A DNA stretch of 64,000 nt from Leishmania mexicana MHOM/GT/2001/U1103. Its lineage: Eukaryota; Euglenozoa; Kinetoplastea; Trypanosomatida; Trypanosomatidae. This document shows, one piece after another, positions 22,077 to 33,994 of the stretch. The DNA lies in NCBI RefSeq assembly GCF_000234665.1, contig NC_018334.1:806001-870000 (forward strand). Direction: 5' to 3'. Positions within the stretch are counted from its first letter, which is position 1. Each line of letters opens with the position of its first letter. The notes below the pieces were generated by a model that ran no database searches, had not been told where the DNA came from, and was given only the letters and a program-made list of their open reading frames with translations. A program made the translations under genes and the position numbers.

Positions 22077-23940
22077 TCACCAGGGAGCTAGTGCTATTTT
22101 AGGAAACGGAGGACAGGAAGACAGATCAATGGGTCGATGAGAAAGGCGACGCACTTACACACGACGCGTGTGGCACAGGCGCATGTGCCGACAGGAAGGA
22201 GTGCGGGCATGATCAGCTGCACGTGTTCAGCACCGGGGAGGCTGTCGTCACCTCGCGATTCGACTTTTCACTCTGTGCGCACGTGGGGGTGCTCGATTCG
22301 GAATCGACGCTCCCGCATGTGGAGAGACCGCAGCGCACTCTCCGCACTTGGCCAACGTCCTTGTCGCATCCTCGCCAGAAAACAAAATGGGAAAATACAC
22401 AGCGAAGGCGCTTGGCGACGTCGTCGGTGCTGGAGTCGTGCGGACCCCCTGTCAGTTTCTCCGGCTTCCAGGCTCGCGCTTCTTGCAGCGAGCAGCCCTC
22501 GTACTGCACGTGCTCATCATGACCTCAAGGCGGCTATACAGAAGCCGTTAGAGGCAAATGAGAGCACCACGGCCAAGGGTCAGGCCCTTCAGTCTTTCTA
22601 CATTCGCCGCGCCGCGTGTTGCTTGCGTCCAACTCACAAGCTGCCACTTCCTTCACCCGATGAAGGCTGCTCGCCTCTTGCTCATGACCGTCTGAACACG
22701 TGACTCGATGCTCTCCAGCGACGGGAGTCCATATCCGCACGCGGCAGTCGTAGACAAGCGTTGCGCACGTGAGCGGTGAGGGGGCCTAACATACCGGGGC
22801 GAGAGGAAGGGCTGCACGGACGTGGGTGTGCGGAGAGAAGGTAGCTGAGACGCGCTCCTGTGCGGAACGAGAACAGACGGGCTTGCGCGATTCCGTCGCG
22901 CAAAACACACGCGCGCACGCTCTCACTCGCAGGCGCCCTGCTCACGTCCGCACGCACGCCCTCTCAAGAATCCATGAACAAATAGAAAGGTGGGGTGTTT
23001 CAAGTTCCCAGAGAGGAGAGGGGCGCTTCGAGCCGCATCAGGCCGCCGCTCACCGCTGCCCCCTTACTTTACATGTTCACGGAAGATATGCGTTCGATGG
23101 TTTATCAGATAATCCTGTGCTGTACAACACTACAAAACGTTAGGGAAACGAAACAAAGGGTAAAACGAAAAACCACACGTTGCCGATGGTGCAGGCGAGG
23201 GGCATCCGCCTCAGCGTCGGATGCGCGGAGGATGACGGACTGTCGTGTCAGACCTCACAGACAAAAAAGCGCCCAAAGGAAAAAGGATACCGACACGGTT
23301 AGCATTATGGTGTCGGGAGGGGCACGTGGGGGCGGGGAGGAAAGGCAAACGGAGGCAGAGGGCCGGGAGGCAAAGGGCGGATCTCTGAGTGCATCGTCTC
23401 TCTGCCTCACTGTCTTCCCCCTCCTCCCCCCTCAAGCCACGCGCGCACACACCTACATGCACACGGCGGATCTGCTAGAGGTCCAAGCACTCGCGGACCG
23501 AGGGGGTGGGGTCGGGGGCACTCAGGATTCGGCCCCCTGCAGTTCGCCCGTGCGCACATCTCCGCTGGCCTACACGCCGTCGCCGGACGCCGAGCACGAC
23601 CGCAGGGGCTCTCTGGAAACAAAACAAAAAAAGCGATCGAAAGCCTCGCCGCGTGAGCGACAGTGATTACCTCACGAACGGAGGACAATGGTGGCGGAAA
23701 ACAAAACATTTTTATTACTTTATGTTCGTCTGCTGGTAGTCGGCGTGCGTGCACAGAGGCGCGCAGACGTTCAGGCACCGCTGCCCGTCAGCCGGGAAAG
23801 CCGAAAGTCGACGGCGCCGTCCGTCCCTTCCCCCGACTTCGCTTTTGGTGCACGCGCACGAGAGCGTCTTCGCCGCACCTTCGCCGCCTGCGCCTCCGGA
23901 GAACGTATCAATACCAGCCGCAAAAACCGCACCCACGCGC

Positions 23941-25683
23941 TCAAACAGTTTCGTAGATGGTGCCGCCGGTGCCGAAGACAATGCCCACAACACCGCAGAT
24001 CAGCAGCAGGTACGTGTTCAGGTACGTGAACCATCCCACCTGCGCCACCGTGAAGTTGCCCGAGTACATGACGAAGAGCGCGGGGAAGACAAAGGCGATG
24101 AAGCCGCCGCTGATCGCGCCGGCGAAGCCGAAGACGGTGTTGATGTTCGGGATGAACAGGCCACACAGCAGCGACGCGCCGGAGAGCGCAAGCACGACGA
24201 GCAGGTGCTGCCAGAACGGGATGTTGTCCACGTACGTCGTGTCCTCGGCGGTCTCCTCCACGTCCTCACCCTCTTCGTAGCCCTCATCGACGGGTTGGGA
24301 GGGACTGTGGACCTTCGTTGTCCCCTCCGGGCCGTGGTCGCTGTCCACCCCGTCCAGCTTGCCGGACTGGACAACGTCACTGTCGGCCGCCGCCGCGGTC
24401 GGATTTGCCCCCTGCTGGACGGCGGCGTCGCCAGCGACGAAGCCGAGCTCCTCCGCGACTGCAGCCTCGGTGCGGTTGCGGTAGCGGTGCTGGAAGCCGA
24501 TCAGGTAGTACAGGGAGTTGCGCGCTGCAATGCTGAGTAGCGCGTAGGAGACGCATACCTTGATCATGACGGCAACGTAGGCGATCATGATGTTGGCCTC
24601 CTCGAGCGGGTTGAACATGAGCAGCAGCGACTTGCCCAGCAGCTTCTTGCTGCCAAAGTCGAAGTAGCCGAACACGGACGCCAGCATGTACAGCGTGGTG
24701 CACAGCATCATTCCAATGAACGCCGACACCGTGAAGGTCTTCGACGTGCGAATCTCGGGCCTCAAATCCCACAGAACCTCCTGCGCGTTGATTTGGCACA
24801 CGTACGCGAAAACAAAGATGCCGACGGAGTGGATTACGGAGTTGCCGGTGCGAAAAAGAAAGACCGTGTTGTGCTCCAGCTTGTCATCGTCCACCTGGTT
24901 GCCGGACAGCTTCACGTGCTTCGACATTTCCGCCAGTCCGTTGCGGCAGCTGTGTGCGACAACCACGAAGACGAAGTACACCATAAATGTCACCGCGATG
25001 GCGGAGGCGTAGCGCAGTGAGTCGATGTGCTTCGGAATAACCAGCGGCAGCATCACGAAGAGCCAAACGATGACGGTGAGCACGCGGTTGCCCTGCGTGG
25101 TGGCGAAGAACTGGATGGCTTTGTTGTCGGGGTGCTGCTCTGCGGCGCCGGTGAAGATGGGACCAAGGCAGTTGCCCACGCTGATGACGTAGGCGACGCA
25201 GCCGGAGAAGCCGTGGAAAAGCCGGATGAACGCGGCCCAGTATGAGAAGGCATATCTTCTCGCTGGGAAGAGCCACCGCGCCAAGCCCTCGAAGGTCTTG
25301 ATGCGCGTATTCTCCGATGCGAGTGCCAGGATGTACATGGAGAACACGGAGAAGTACGTGATGACGACGAGGAAGATCATGGCGGGGATGATGCCTGCAG
25401 AGTCGGTCGCCGCGGGCAGGCCAAGGATGCCGGCGCCGATGGAGGAGCTCGCCATGTTGAAGGCGCCGGAGAGAATGCCGCCGGGCGGCACGATCACGTA
25501 CACCGCTTTGATGACGGCGTCGCGGATGCCCTGGAGCACACCAAGACATCCGGTGCGGCGCGGCTGCGCGTGCGACGGCGGCACTGCTCCGTTGTGAGCG
25601 CGGTGTGCATCCTTGGTGGTGGACTGGGCAGGGCTGCATGGCCGCTGTGCGCCATCGCCCCGCATACTGGGGCGGTGGGACAT
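23941..25683 (-). CDS. AAAP-family amino acid transporter 1
   Basis: A 580-aa polytopic permease of the amino acid/auxin permease family (APC superfamily), expected at the plasma membrane or an internal membrane as a proton- or gradient-coupled amino acid importer. TM1 carries the family motif (NMASSSIGAGILGLPAA, about residues 70-86), followed by roughly ten more spans. A hydrophilic, acidic loop of about 75 residues (about 408-484) lies before the last three spans. The frame is open to an upstream Met at 26271, but that extension is low-complexity and shared with nothing, so I chose MSHRPSMRGDG at 25683, just before the homology to the paralogue begins. It is nearly identical to 33995-35824, with differences clustered in a few membrane segments. 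Substrate cannot be told from sequence; Leishmania transporters of this class carry Pro, Ala, Arg or Lys. Confidence 0.88.
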   Translation of the reverse strand: MSHRPSMRGDGAQRPCSPAQSTTKDAHRAHNGAVPPSHAQPRRTGCLGVLQGIRDAVIKAVYVIVPPGGILSGAFNMASSSIGAGILGLPAATDSAGIIPAMIFLVVITYFSVFSMYILALASENTRIKTFEGLARWLFPARRYAFSYWAAFIRLFHGFSGCVAYVISVGNCLGPIFTGAAEQHPDNKAIQFFATTQGNRVLTVIVWLFVMLPLVIPKHIDSLRYASAIAVTFMVYFVFVVVAHSCRNGLAEMSKHVKLSGNQVDDDKLEHNTVFLFRTGNSVIHSVGIFVFAYVCQINAQEVLWDLRPEIRTSKTFTVSAFIGMMLCTTLYMLASVFGYFDFGSKKLLGKSLLLMFNPLEEANIMIAYVAVMIKVCVSYALLSIAARNSLYYLIGFQHRYRNRTEAAVAEELGFVAGDAAVQQGANPTAAAADSDVVQSGKLDGVDSDHGPEGTTKVHSPSQPVDEGYEEGEDVEETAEDTTYVDNIPFWQHLLVVLALSGASLLCGLFIPNINTVFGFAGAISGGFIAFVFPALFVMYSGNFTVAQVGWFTYLNTYLLLICGVVGIVFGTGGTIYETV

Positions 25684-26613
25684 CTGAGGCTGTGGGACAG
25701 GTAAAATGGTGTCTTGTGGTGCGTGGGTAGAAAGGGATTCGCGTGGGGCGAGCGGCAAGCGGAGAAAGATCGAGGAAGGCGGGGGCCCAAGGCGAAAGAG
25801 GCCCCAAATATGTACCGCTGGGGATGGCTCGACGGACGGCGGAGGAGGGGTGCGATGACGAGAGAGTTCAGAACAAGAGACGGCCAAAGAAGTGACGAAT
25901 TCGAGTGAGGGTGGGGGAGGGGGCCGGTGCGCGAGAGAGAGCCGACGGGTTCGGCGGATGCGGGACGCGCGTAACGTGTCAGCTGTCGCGTGGTGTGTGT
26001 GCGTGTGAAGCAGTCGAGCAATGCGTGCCTGTTGCGTCCGCGTGAAGGTCGCTCGCGAAGCGCGTGGCAAGAGCAGAAGAGCAGCAGTGGTCGCAAAACG
26101 GCAGAGGAGGGGATGGGGGAGGGGAGAGACGCGTGAAAATAGGGGAGAGGGGGAGCGCCACGGGCGAGGGCTGCGCACCTGTCGGACAGCTATAGATGTA
26201 CCGAGAGGCGTGTGTGTGTATGCATGCGAGAGGGAAACATGTTCGCCCCCCTCCCCCGCGCAACGCACCATAGGGTTGCGCTCCTCCGCTTCTGCCTTTG
26301 CGCTTCCGCACTCTCCGTGGTACTCGTCTGGAGTAGATGGCGAATATGGAGAGGTGGAGGCTGGCTATGCAATGCGCTCCTCCCCCGCAAGGGGGGATAC
26401 CCCGAGCACACACCGACGAGGATGACGAGGACAACGGCGAAACGGTCTCACTTGGCTGAAGCGCTTGGTGGCTGGGGTGGGGGCGGTGTGTGTGTGGGGA
26501 GAACGAAGAGAAGTCCGCTGGCACAGCATCCCTGTGGCCTGAAAGCGCGATGCCGCCCTGCGTCTTCACCGGGCTGTGCACGAGAGTCGCCTCGACACCG
26601 GCGAACCGCAGGC

Positions 26614-27793
26614 GCTCCTTTGTGTATCCTGCAAGCTGGGCGTTGGCGTTGCGGCTGACGGTGCTGAAGGCGATGAGCTTGGCGAGCCGCTGGCTGCAGA
26701 CGTTTGGGCAGGAAAGGGCGGCTCTGGGAGAACGAAAAAGGAGCTTGGGCCCAGTGAGGTAAGGGTGCAGTGAGTGGTGGTAGCAATGACAACAGAGGGG
26801 GGAGGAGCGGTCGACGACGAGGCTGTGACGTGCTGCGCGCGTGACTTTCAGCAACGGCGCATGGCTATGCGTGCACGTGCAATGTGGCCGCAGTGCCTGC
26901 GAGAGGAACTGGTCGTGGTGAGATGCAGGGTGGGGGAGGCATGGGCGCAGGCGGAGGGGGGAAGGGGGAATGCTGAAAACGAAGCGAAGGGGGCGAGAAG
27001 AGGAGTCGACTCTGGAGCAGCGCAAAGGCGACGGCTGCGACGGGCCGACCGTGACCATCGCATGGGGGGGGGGAGACACGCAAGGTAAGTCAGCGGCATC
27101 GCAGAAAGAGCAGGAATGCGCGGCGTCACGCGCCACATTGGACAGCCGCCGCAGTACGCAGGAGAGAAAAGGGCTGAGGGGTGCTAGTCTGCAGCGCGCA
27201 TAGTGCATGGCGCCGGGGTGTGCAAGGGAGAGAAACGGGGGGGGGTGGAATGCATGGCGTAGCGGGCGTACAGGAAGGCTCGTGCACGCAGGAAAAACGG
27301 AGTGGGCTGGCGGGGACGACGGGAAGAGGGGGGCAGCGACGCATGAGATGCCCACCACAACGAGAGGTTGGGGTGGAGAGGGAATGGGGGAGGAGGCCAG
27401 AGAAGCGAATGGCAACGAGACGGACGCCCATACACGCAGCCAAACCAAAAGAGTACGCGTATGGTGAATCAACGGTGCCGACAACACACAGCACGCGCAC
27501 TCGGATAAACCGTCACGCAGGCAGACGACATCCCTTCGGCACACAGAGACACACGCGGTTGCCCTCCGCTCTCCGCAGAGGAGGAAGAGGGGTGAGGGGA
27601 GGGAGAAGCAAGACAAGAAGACATGCGCGATGGAAACGGGGATGTGGCGCCACGCCCACGTACACACATGCTCAACACAAAACGTCATACATACGTGTGT
27701 GTGTTGTGTGCACACCTACATCGATCATGATGGGCTTCTTCGCCTAGTGCCACAACGCCGGCCAGGTGCCAAAATGAGGGCCAGGAATCGGGT
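26614..27793. repeat. 1.18-kb repeat, copy 1
   Basis: Nearly identical to 28328-29506. I noticed one length change in a G-run (10 G near 27064 against 9 G near 28778) and one base change near 27140/28854. No gene is recognised inside. Confidence 0.93.
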
Positions 27794-28227
27794 TAGAGGC
27801 ATGGAGGGAGAGGGAGAAGGGCGCAAGCCTCGGCACGAGGAGCACTACAAAGGGGGAGACACACACACACAGTGCTCCAGCAAAAAGCGGAAAAAAGAAA
27901 ACTCGAGCACGCGGGGGTACAGGCGTGCAGGTACACCAGCCGGCTGCGCTGCTACCCGAGGACAAGACACAAACACTCATGGCTGTGGTCGAGGCCATTC
28001 GCCAAATAGCGCGACATGAGCAGGGGAGGGGAGTGGGCCTAGAGAGGCACAGCAGCAGAGGACAGATGCAAGCCACTGGGGGAGGAGGAAGCCTGCCCCT
28101 CCCCCTCTCCACAATTCACCGTTTTCCCGCGGTGGTGCACTTCATGCCAGGCCAACACAACACACACGCGCACGCGCTGCAGCAACGAAAAAAAGCGACG
28201 AGGCCTCCGGCACAAACCAGTGTTGTG

Positions 28228-28327
28228 NNNNNNNNNNNNNNNNNNNNNNNNNNNNNNNNNNNNNNNNNNNNNNNNNNNNNNNNNNNNNNNNNNNNNNNNN
28301 NNNNNNNNNNNNNNNNNNNNNNNNNNN
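28228..28327. other. Assembly gap (100 N)
   Basis: One hundred N residues placed directly before the second copy of the 1.18-kb repeat. Confidence 0.99.
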
Positions 28328-29506
28328 GCTCCTTTGTGTATCCTGCAAGCTGGGCGTTGGCGTTGCGGCTGACGGTGCTGAAGGCGATGAGCTTGGCGAG
28401 CCGCTGGCTGCAGACGTTTGGGCAGGAAAGGGCGGCTCTGGGAGAACGAAAAAGGAGCTTGGGCCCAGTGAGGTAAGGGTGCAGTGAGTGGTGGTAGCAA
28501 TGACAACAGAGGGGGGAGGAGCGGTCGACGACGAGGCTGTGACGTGCTGCGCGCGTGACTTTCAGCAACGGCGCATGGCTATGCGTGCACGTGCAATGTG
28601 GCCGCAGTGCCTGCGAGAGGAACTGGTCGTGGTGAGATGCAGGGTGGGGGAGGCATGGGCGCAGGCGGAGGGGGGAAGGGGGAATGCTGAAAACGAAGCG
28701 AAGGGGGCGAGAAGAGGAGTCGACTCTGGAGCAGCGCAAAGGCGACGGCTGCGACGGGCCGACCGTGACCATCGCATGGGGGGGGGAGACACGCAAGGTA
28801 AGTCAGCGGCATCGCAGAAAGAGCAGGAATGCGCGGCGTCACGCGCCACATTGGGCAGCCGCCGCAGTACGCAGGAGAGAAAAGGGCTGAGGGGTGCTAG
28901 TCTGCAGCGCGCATAGTGCATGGCGCCGGGGTGTGCAAGGGAGAGAAACGGGGGGGGGTGGAATGCATGGCGTAGCGGGCGTACAGGAAGGCTCGTGCAC
29001 GCAGGAAAAACGGAGTGGGCTGGCGGGGACGACGGGAAGAGGGGGGCAGCGACGCATGAGATGCCCACCACAACGAGAGGTTGGGGTGGAGAGGGAATGG
29101 GGGAGGAGGCCAGAGAAGCGAATGGCAACGAGACGGACGCCCATACACGCAGCCAAACCAAAAGAGTACGCGTATGGTGAATCAACGGTGCCGACAACAC
29201 ACAGCACGCGCACTCGGATAAACCGTCACGCAGGCAGACGACATCCCTTCGGCACACAGAGACACACGCGGTTGCCCTCCGCTCTCCGCAGAGGAGGAAG
29301 AGGGGTGAGGGGAGGGAGAAGCAAGACAAGAAGACATGCGCGATGGAAACGGGGATGTGGCGCCACGCCCACGTACACACATGCTCAACACAAAACGTCA
29401 TACATACGTGTGTGTGTTGTGTGCACACCTACATCGATCATGATGGGCTTCTTCGCCTAGTGCCACAACGCCGGCCAGGTGCCAAAATGAGGGCCAGGAA
29501 TCGGGT
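28328..29506. repeat. 1.18-kb repeat, copy 2, isolated between two gaps
   Basis: Matches 26614-27793 over its whole length with one indel and one substitution noticed. It is bounded on both sides by N gaps, so the entire contig is a repeat copy. It may be a real tandem duplicate or a redundant contig placed by scaffolding. Confidence 0.93.
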
Positions 29507-29606
29507 NNNNNNNNNNNNNNNNNNNNNNNNNNNNNNNNNNNNNNNNNNNNNNNNNNNNNNNNNNNNNNNNNNNNNNNNNNNNNNNNNNNNNNNNNNNNNN
29601 NNNNNN
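29507..29606. other. Assembly gap (100 N)
   Basis: One hundred N residues placed directly after the second copy of the 1.18-kb repeat. Confidence 0.99.
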
Positions 29607-30510
29607 GGGGGAGGTCGTAGGCGCGTCCGAATAAAGAGGAAAGGCTTCCTTCAACGCGGGGGGGGGGGACGGACAGGACCACGGCGAGGAAGGGGAGAAG
29701 TAGCCGTGAGATTCTCTGGAATTCCGCATGTAAGAGGAAAAAGTGACGTGGACGGCGCTCATCGGTTCGCTATCACATGCGGCGGTGCAGTGCGGAAAAA
29801 AATGGAGTCTTTGTTGCTGTTCTGACTACTACACAGACCCTCTCTTCCTCTGTGGACATGTAACACCCGTTGAGGGGAAGAGGCGGAAGGGGTAGTGCTG
29901 CTCCCTCTCGCTCTCCGTTCATCAGCTCGTTGTGCCCGCGAGAGAAGCGAGGGGGGGAGGTTGTGTCTTACGCTGATGGAATTCTGTGTACAGGGTGCGT
30001 GCACGTGTGTGCCACCTGTAGAGGCATGGGGCACAGGGCCGCAAGTCACATCGATCCCCGCGTGCAAGTCCCCTCCCCCCTCTCCCACAACAACGACAAA
30101 AAATAAAACAAAGAAACCGTGAGGCGGGTGCCACGTTCTCTTTCCCATTTCGCTCGTCGGCGTTGACAGCGCAAGTGGTGCGGGCAGCTAAGCGCTGCAC
30201 CACGGGACAACACAGCAAGCCGGGAAAAAGAAAGGAGATGCGAGTGCTCTTGTCAGCGAAGTAAATCGAATCAGAGCGAGGAGAAAAAAAAATGGAAGCC
30301 GAGATGATGATGGAGGAGGAAGCAGCAGCAGCACGGGCAATGACGGTGTGGCGGAGGCAGGAGACACGTGATCATGATGTGCATCATGGGCAGCTCTTCT
30401 CTCATCGGTAAGTCTCCTCCTCCTCCTCCACATCGCAGTATCCCGACACGGACAGCAGCGTAGTGGGCAGGAAAAAGAAGACGCCATCGCATGGGGCAGA
30501 GGCATGTGCA

Positions 30511-30608
30511 CCCACCCACCCACCCACCCATCCACCCACCCATCCACCCACTCATCCACCCACCCATCCACCCACTCATCCACCCACCCATCCACCCACA
30601 CACCCACA
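30511..30608. repeat. CCCAYC-type tandem array
   Basis: About 98 bp built from CCCA, CCCATC and CCCACTCATC units in a higher-order pattern. The transcribed (minus) strand reads as regularly spaced GGG triplets, so an RNA or DNA G-quadruplex is possible. Confidence 0.9.
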
Positions 30609-32099
30609 ACACGGCTCGTGGATTTAGAGTCCGCTTCTCTGAGGGAGGACGAGAGAAGGGAGCTACACACGCCTACGCCCAGCTGCGCACGAGTTGCACA
30701 TACATGAGAGAAAGGGTGTGGCGTGCTGCGAGCAGAGTGACGGCGAGACATCCACCGAGGCCAGACAAGGTCAGGGACAGAGACCGAGACATTCACTGGT
30801 AAGAAGGTGAGGGGACGCACAAGAGGACACTGTGGATACGGATGTGTGCGTCACACAGGGGCGCGGAATAGTGAGAGAGAGAGAGAGAGGGGGGGAGAGA
30901 GGGGGGGGGCAAGCACCAACAAGCGAAGCGGTATGTATACGTGTATTTCTGTCGAACCACCTACCAGAGAAGAACAGAGAATAACCCCCCCTCCACGCAT
31001 ATCGGCACCACACTGTGCCATACGTTGCCGCTAGCGGTTTCCAGCGCGTACACACAGTCGCGCATTGCATGTCCACAGGCGCCGACGAGACGGCCATGGG
31101 GGATGGGAGGGGCGTGAGGACAGAGTCAGGCATCAAGTGCGACACAATAGAAGAGGCGACGAGACCGAGAGAGGATGCACATGAGCCGAAAACAAAAAAC
31201 GAAGAAAGAGGGAGGCAAGTCCACGCAGACCGCTGCTGATGGAGAGAGTCGCACTCCCACCCCCTCCCAGACAACACAGAGGACGCAGAACATAAAATAA
31301 GGACAACAGAGACTGACGCAGAAGAGGCCCAAGAACAACAATAAAGGGAAAACACACAACACTAAAGGCGTCAGGCGCAGCGAATGATTTGGACGCTCTG
31401 CCAACTCCCCTGCATGCGGTTCCTCCTTTTCCTTGCTCCACCTCAAGCTCGCTACCGCGTCCTGCATACTATCGGATTTCCTCATGTCAGTGCTGCTCTT
31501 GTGGTAGGAGATCAGGGCTCATCGATGATGGGCTTCACCCATTCCCCCTGTCCACAGAGGGACGAAGTCTTCCTCGGCTCTTCTAGTTCAATTCGCTCTC
31601 ACAGTACACACGCAACGTGCGTAAAGGCGTGCAGCAAGCTTCTCCATCATGCGCACACGCACAACAACGAGAGAAAAAAATGCCACATTCTCCCAAAATC
31701 AAAAGAGATCCAAAAGAGAAATTGGTCCACATCGATGCGATCACTTGTGCGCGCGTGTGTGTGTGCGTGTGGCCTCGCAAGGATGCCTGCTCGACAAGAG
31801 TCGGGGACGATGGCCAGTGCGTTTCTCTCCACCTCAGCGCACCACACCGATGAGGCGCAAGAGAGCAGGAAAAACGCTGGAAACGGAAGCCTCCGACAAC
31901 ACCAGCAGAATAAAATCCACAAGGACTGTCGCGCAACTACACAGCGAAGACAGACAAGAGAAAACCCTCAAAGACTGCACAACTACCCACGACACCTTCC
32001 CTCACGCACCAGGCGCAGCAAGCGAAGGAAACACACACAACCACGGCAACAAAAGATTATCTTGTTGTCGATCTCCCAGCGGAAATCGGCGAACGGAGA

Positions 32100-32590
32100 G
32101 TGGAAGGAGCGCAGTGCCCGAGGGGAGGGGGGGCACAGGGGGGGGCCAGGCGCGTGCACACAGACGCATCCCCCCTTGCCGACCCCCGCGGGAGGTGGAG
32201 AGAGAAAACGGTGTTGAGGGCCTCGCCCGGCCACCCGGGGACAGTGGTGCGACATGCCCGTGAATGCCCAGGGAGCACCCCCTGACGCTTGGTGGGTCTG
32301 CGCGCGCAGCGGCAGTCGCAGGCCTCGCCTCCAACGCACCCCTTCGTGTGCACCACCCCTCCGCCCTGCCCGGTGCGCCAAGTCCCCCAGGGTGTCCCCG
32401 GGTGCGCTCGTCGAGGGAGACCCCCTCGCCATCGGGTCCGCAGACCGTGCGCGTGTGACCGCCCATCCAGACCCGGGCCCGGCACGCGCACACCGAGCGC
32501 GACGCGTGGCATCCGGAGGTATGCGGCCAAGCTGCGCCGCGACACCGACCACTCGTCGGGTGTGTACTGCACCATCTGCTCTTGATGGGT
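32100..32590. other. GC-rich island without simple repeats, identity unknown
   Basis: This block is markedly GC-rich and almost free of microsatellites, unlike the flanking spacer. Long frames stay open on both strands, as expected for GC-rich DNA, but no product is recognised. It could be a decayed retroposon or gene. No close match to the SIDER-like copies elsewhere in the window was seen. Confidence 0.5.
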
Positions 32591-33994
32591 GCGAGAGGTG
32601 CGGACATTGTCCCCTATATGTGTGTGTGTGCGAGTGCTCGCGGCCAGGGTACTTCGGCGTGTGAGGTGTGGGTGGGGCCCACAGGCGATTAGCCCACGCG
32701 GGAAGGCGTGCCTTGCGGCTGCCAAGGGGGACAGAAGCAGAGAGGGAGGTGAGGGTGAGCACAAGGCGCTACGGATTGCATCGATGAGGCGCTTGAAGGC
32801 CGCTGCCGTTCGTTTTGGCTTCCACGACTTCTCTCGTCGTCACAACGGTTGGGGAGTTCACCGCTCAGGCCAACAGAGAAACAAAGCTGGCAAGCATAAA
32901 AGCAGGCCATCGCACGATAAAGACGCCGCCACGGAGGCACCAGCGGCCCGCTGGACAGCCAAGCACAGGCGCGACCGATAAGTTGCAGCAACACAAAAAA
33001 TGGTTAAGGGAAACAAAGGAGAAAGTAGAAGAGAGGCACCTCACCTGTGCGTATGTGTACACACTCGACGAGATGGTGGTGAGGAGGCCGGACAAGGAGG
33101 AGAGAGCGGTGGGCACAGCGGCGGCTCATGGGAGTGATGCTGCTCTTCGTGGTTGATTCTGCTCGATACGGCGTGCGTGCGCGCCCGCATAGCGATGCGG
33201 GGACCGACAAAACGGGCTTACGCGAGGCAGAGTGCACTCGCAACGCAGACAGTGTCTTCACAACGAGCGCACAACGCGAGAAGAGAAGCGCCACCCCACT
33301 GACAGCGCACCGTCCTTACCTCATGCTTCACATCACCAGGTTAAGCACCTTGCCCGCCGCATCCACCAACACGATCTGTATCTCTCATTCACGCAGTCGC
33401 ACATATACACGCACTAGCCGCGATGCGCGCACACGTGCACAGAGAGGGGCGTAAAGAAAGGAAAGGGAGATGCACGCGCTGGGGTCAGCGCATACGGAGA
33501 CGCGCACGTATTAGGTCCAGCGGAGCCTCATAACGCTATCAAAAGTGAGAAAAACAAAGAGGGGGCCAACAGACACACACGCGTGCGCACACCCCGAGAG
33601 GTGCTGCGATGGCAGAAGCGCTCACTCGCCTTCCGTCGGGTGCCTTTGGGCGCTCGTGCGCTTGGAGGCCGCCACAATGCCGGCGCTGCATGCGGCCTCA
33701 CGCGCCGCCCGCAACGCCGTGCCGCTCCCCGCCACATGTAGCGCTCAGCACCCCTCAACTTCCCCGTCGGCCCACGGCACTCGGCCGACAAGAGAGGGGA
33801 GGTAGTGTGCAGTGCGCGCACCTCTGACGCACCAAGGCAGGCAGCCCACCAACGAGCCTTCCGCTGAGCGCGCCTCCGGTCAGCGTCACGACAGCGAGGA
33901 TCGCTTGCAGATCGTGGAAGAATATGAGAATGGAAAAAGCCGGCGCCCGCACAGCTGCTCGCGCGGTGGGCTACAACGCAGACACCTCCGTCGC

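Larger units (their letters stand above)
19661..23940. other. Intergenic region: LAG1 leader and the long 3'UTR side of transporter 1
   Basis: No gene is supported. It contains a TA palindrome (20039-20081), an assembly gap (20123-20222), one copy of the 1854-bp duplicated cassette (20223-22076), and a single-copy GC-balanced stretch at about 22080-23000 with no recognisable product. A further 900 bp leads to the transporter stop codon. Confidence 0.6.
25684..33994. other. 8.3-kb spacer between the two transporter genes
   Basis: No gene is supported. It is the leader side of transporter 1 and the 3' side of transporter 2. It contains a duplicated 1.18-kb block (26614-27793 and 28328-29506), two assembly gaps, a CCCAYC tandem array (30511-30608), a GC-rich island (about 32100-32590) and GA/CA-rich filler. 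The long minus-strand frame at 25979-27715 is Pro/Ser/His-rich and lies mostly in the repeat. Confidence 0.6.

Noticed and set aside
23749..24540. 263-aa plus-strand frame over transporter 1, and its twin at 33812-34594
   Set aside because: Antisense shadow of the transporter coding sequence; composition and codon pattern follow the minus-strand gene.
25684..26271. N-terminal extension of transporter 1 to 776 aa
   Set aside because: The added 196 residues are low-complexity, absent from the paralogue, and read through pyrimidine-rich DNA expected to be untranslated leader.
25979..27715. 578-aa minus-strand open frame in the transporter spacer
   Set aside because: It is Pro/Ser/His/Leu-rich with no recognisable fold, lies largely in the duplicated GC/GA-rich repeat, and its counterpart in the second copy has a different frame layout because of the G-run length change. 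It looks like a by-product of purine-rich plus-strand DNA.
30188..30820. 210-aa frame with WVDGWVDEW repeats
   Set aside because: The peptide repeat is the direct translation of the CCCAYC tandem array; flanks are not coding-like.
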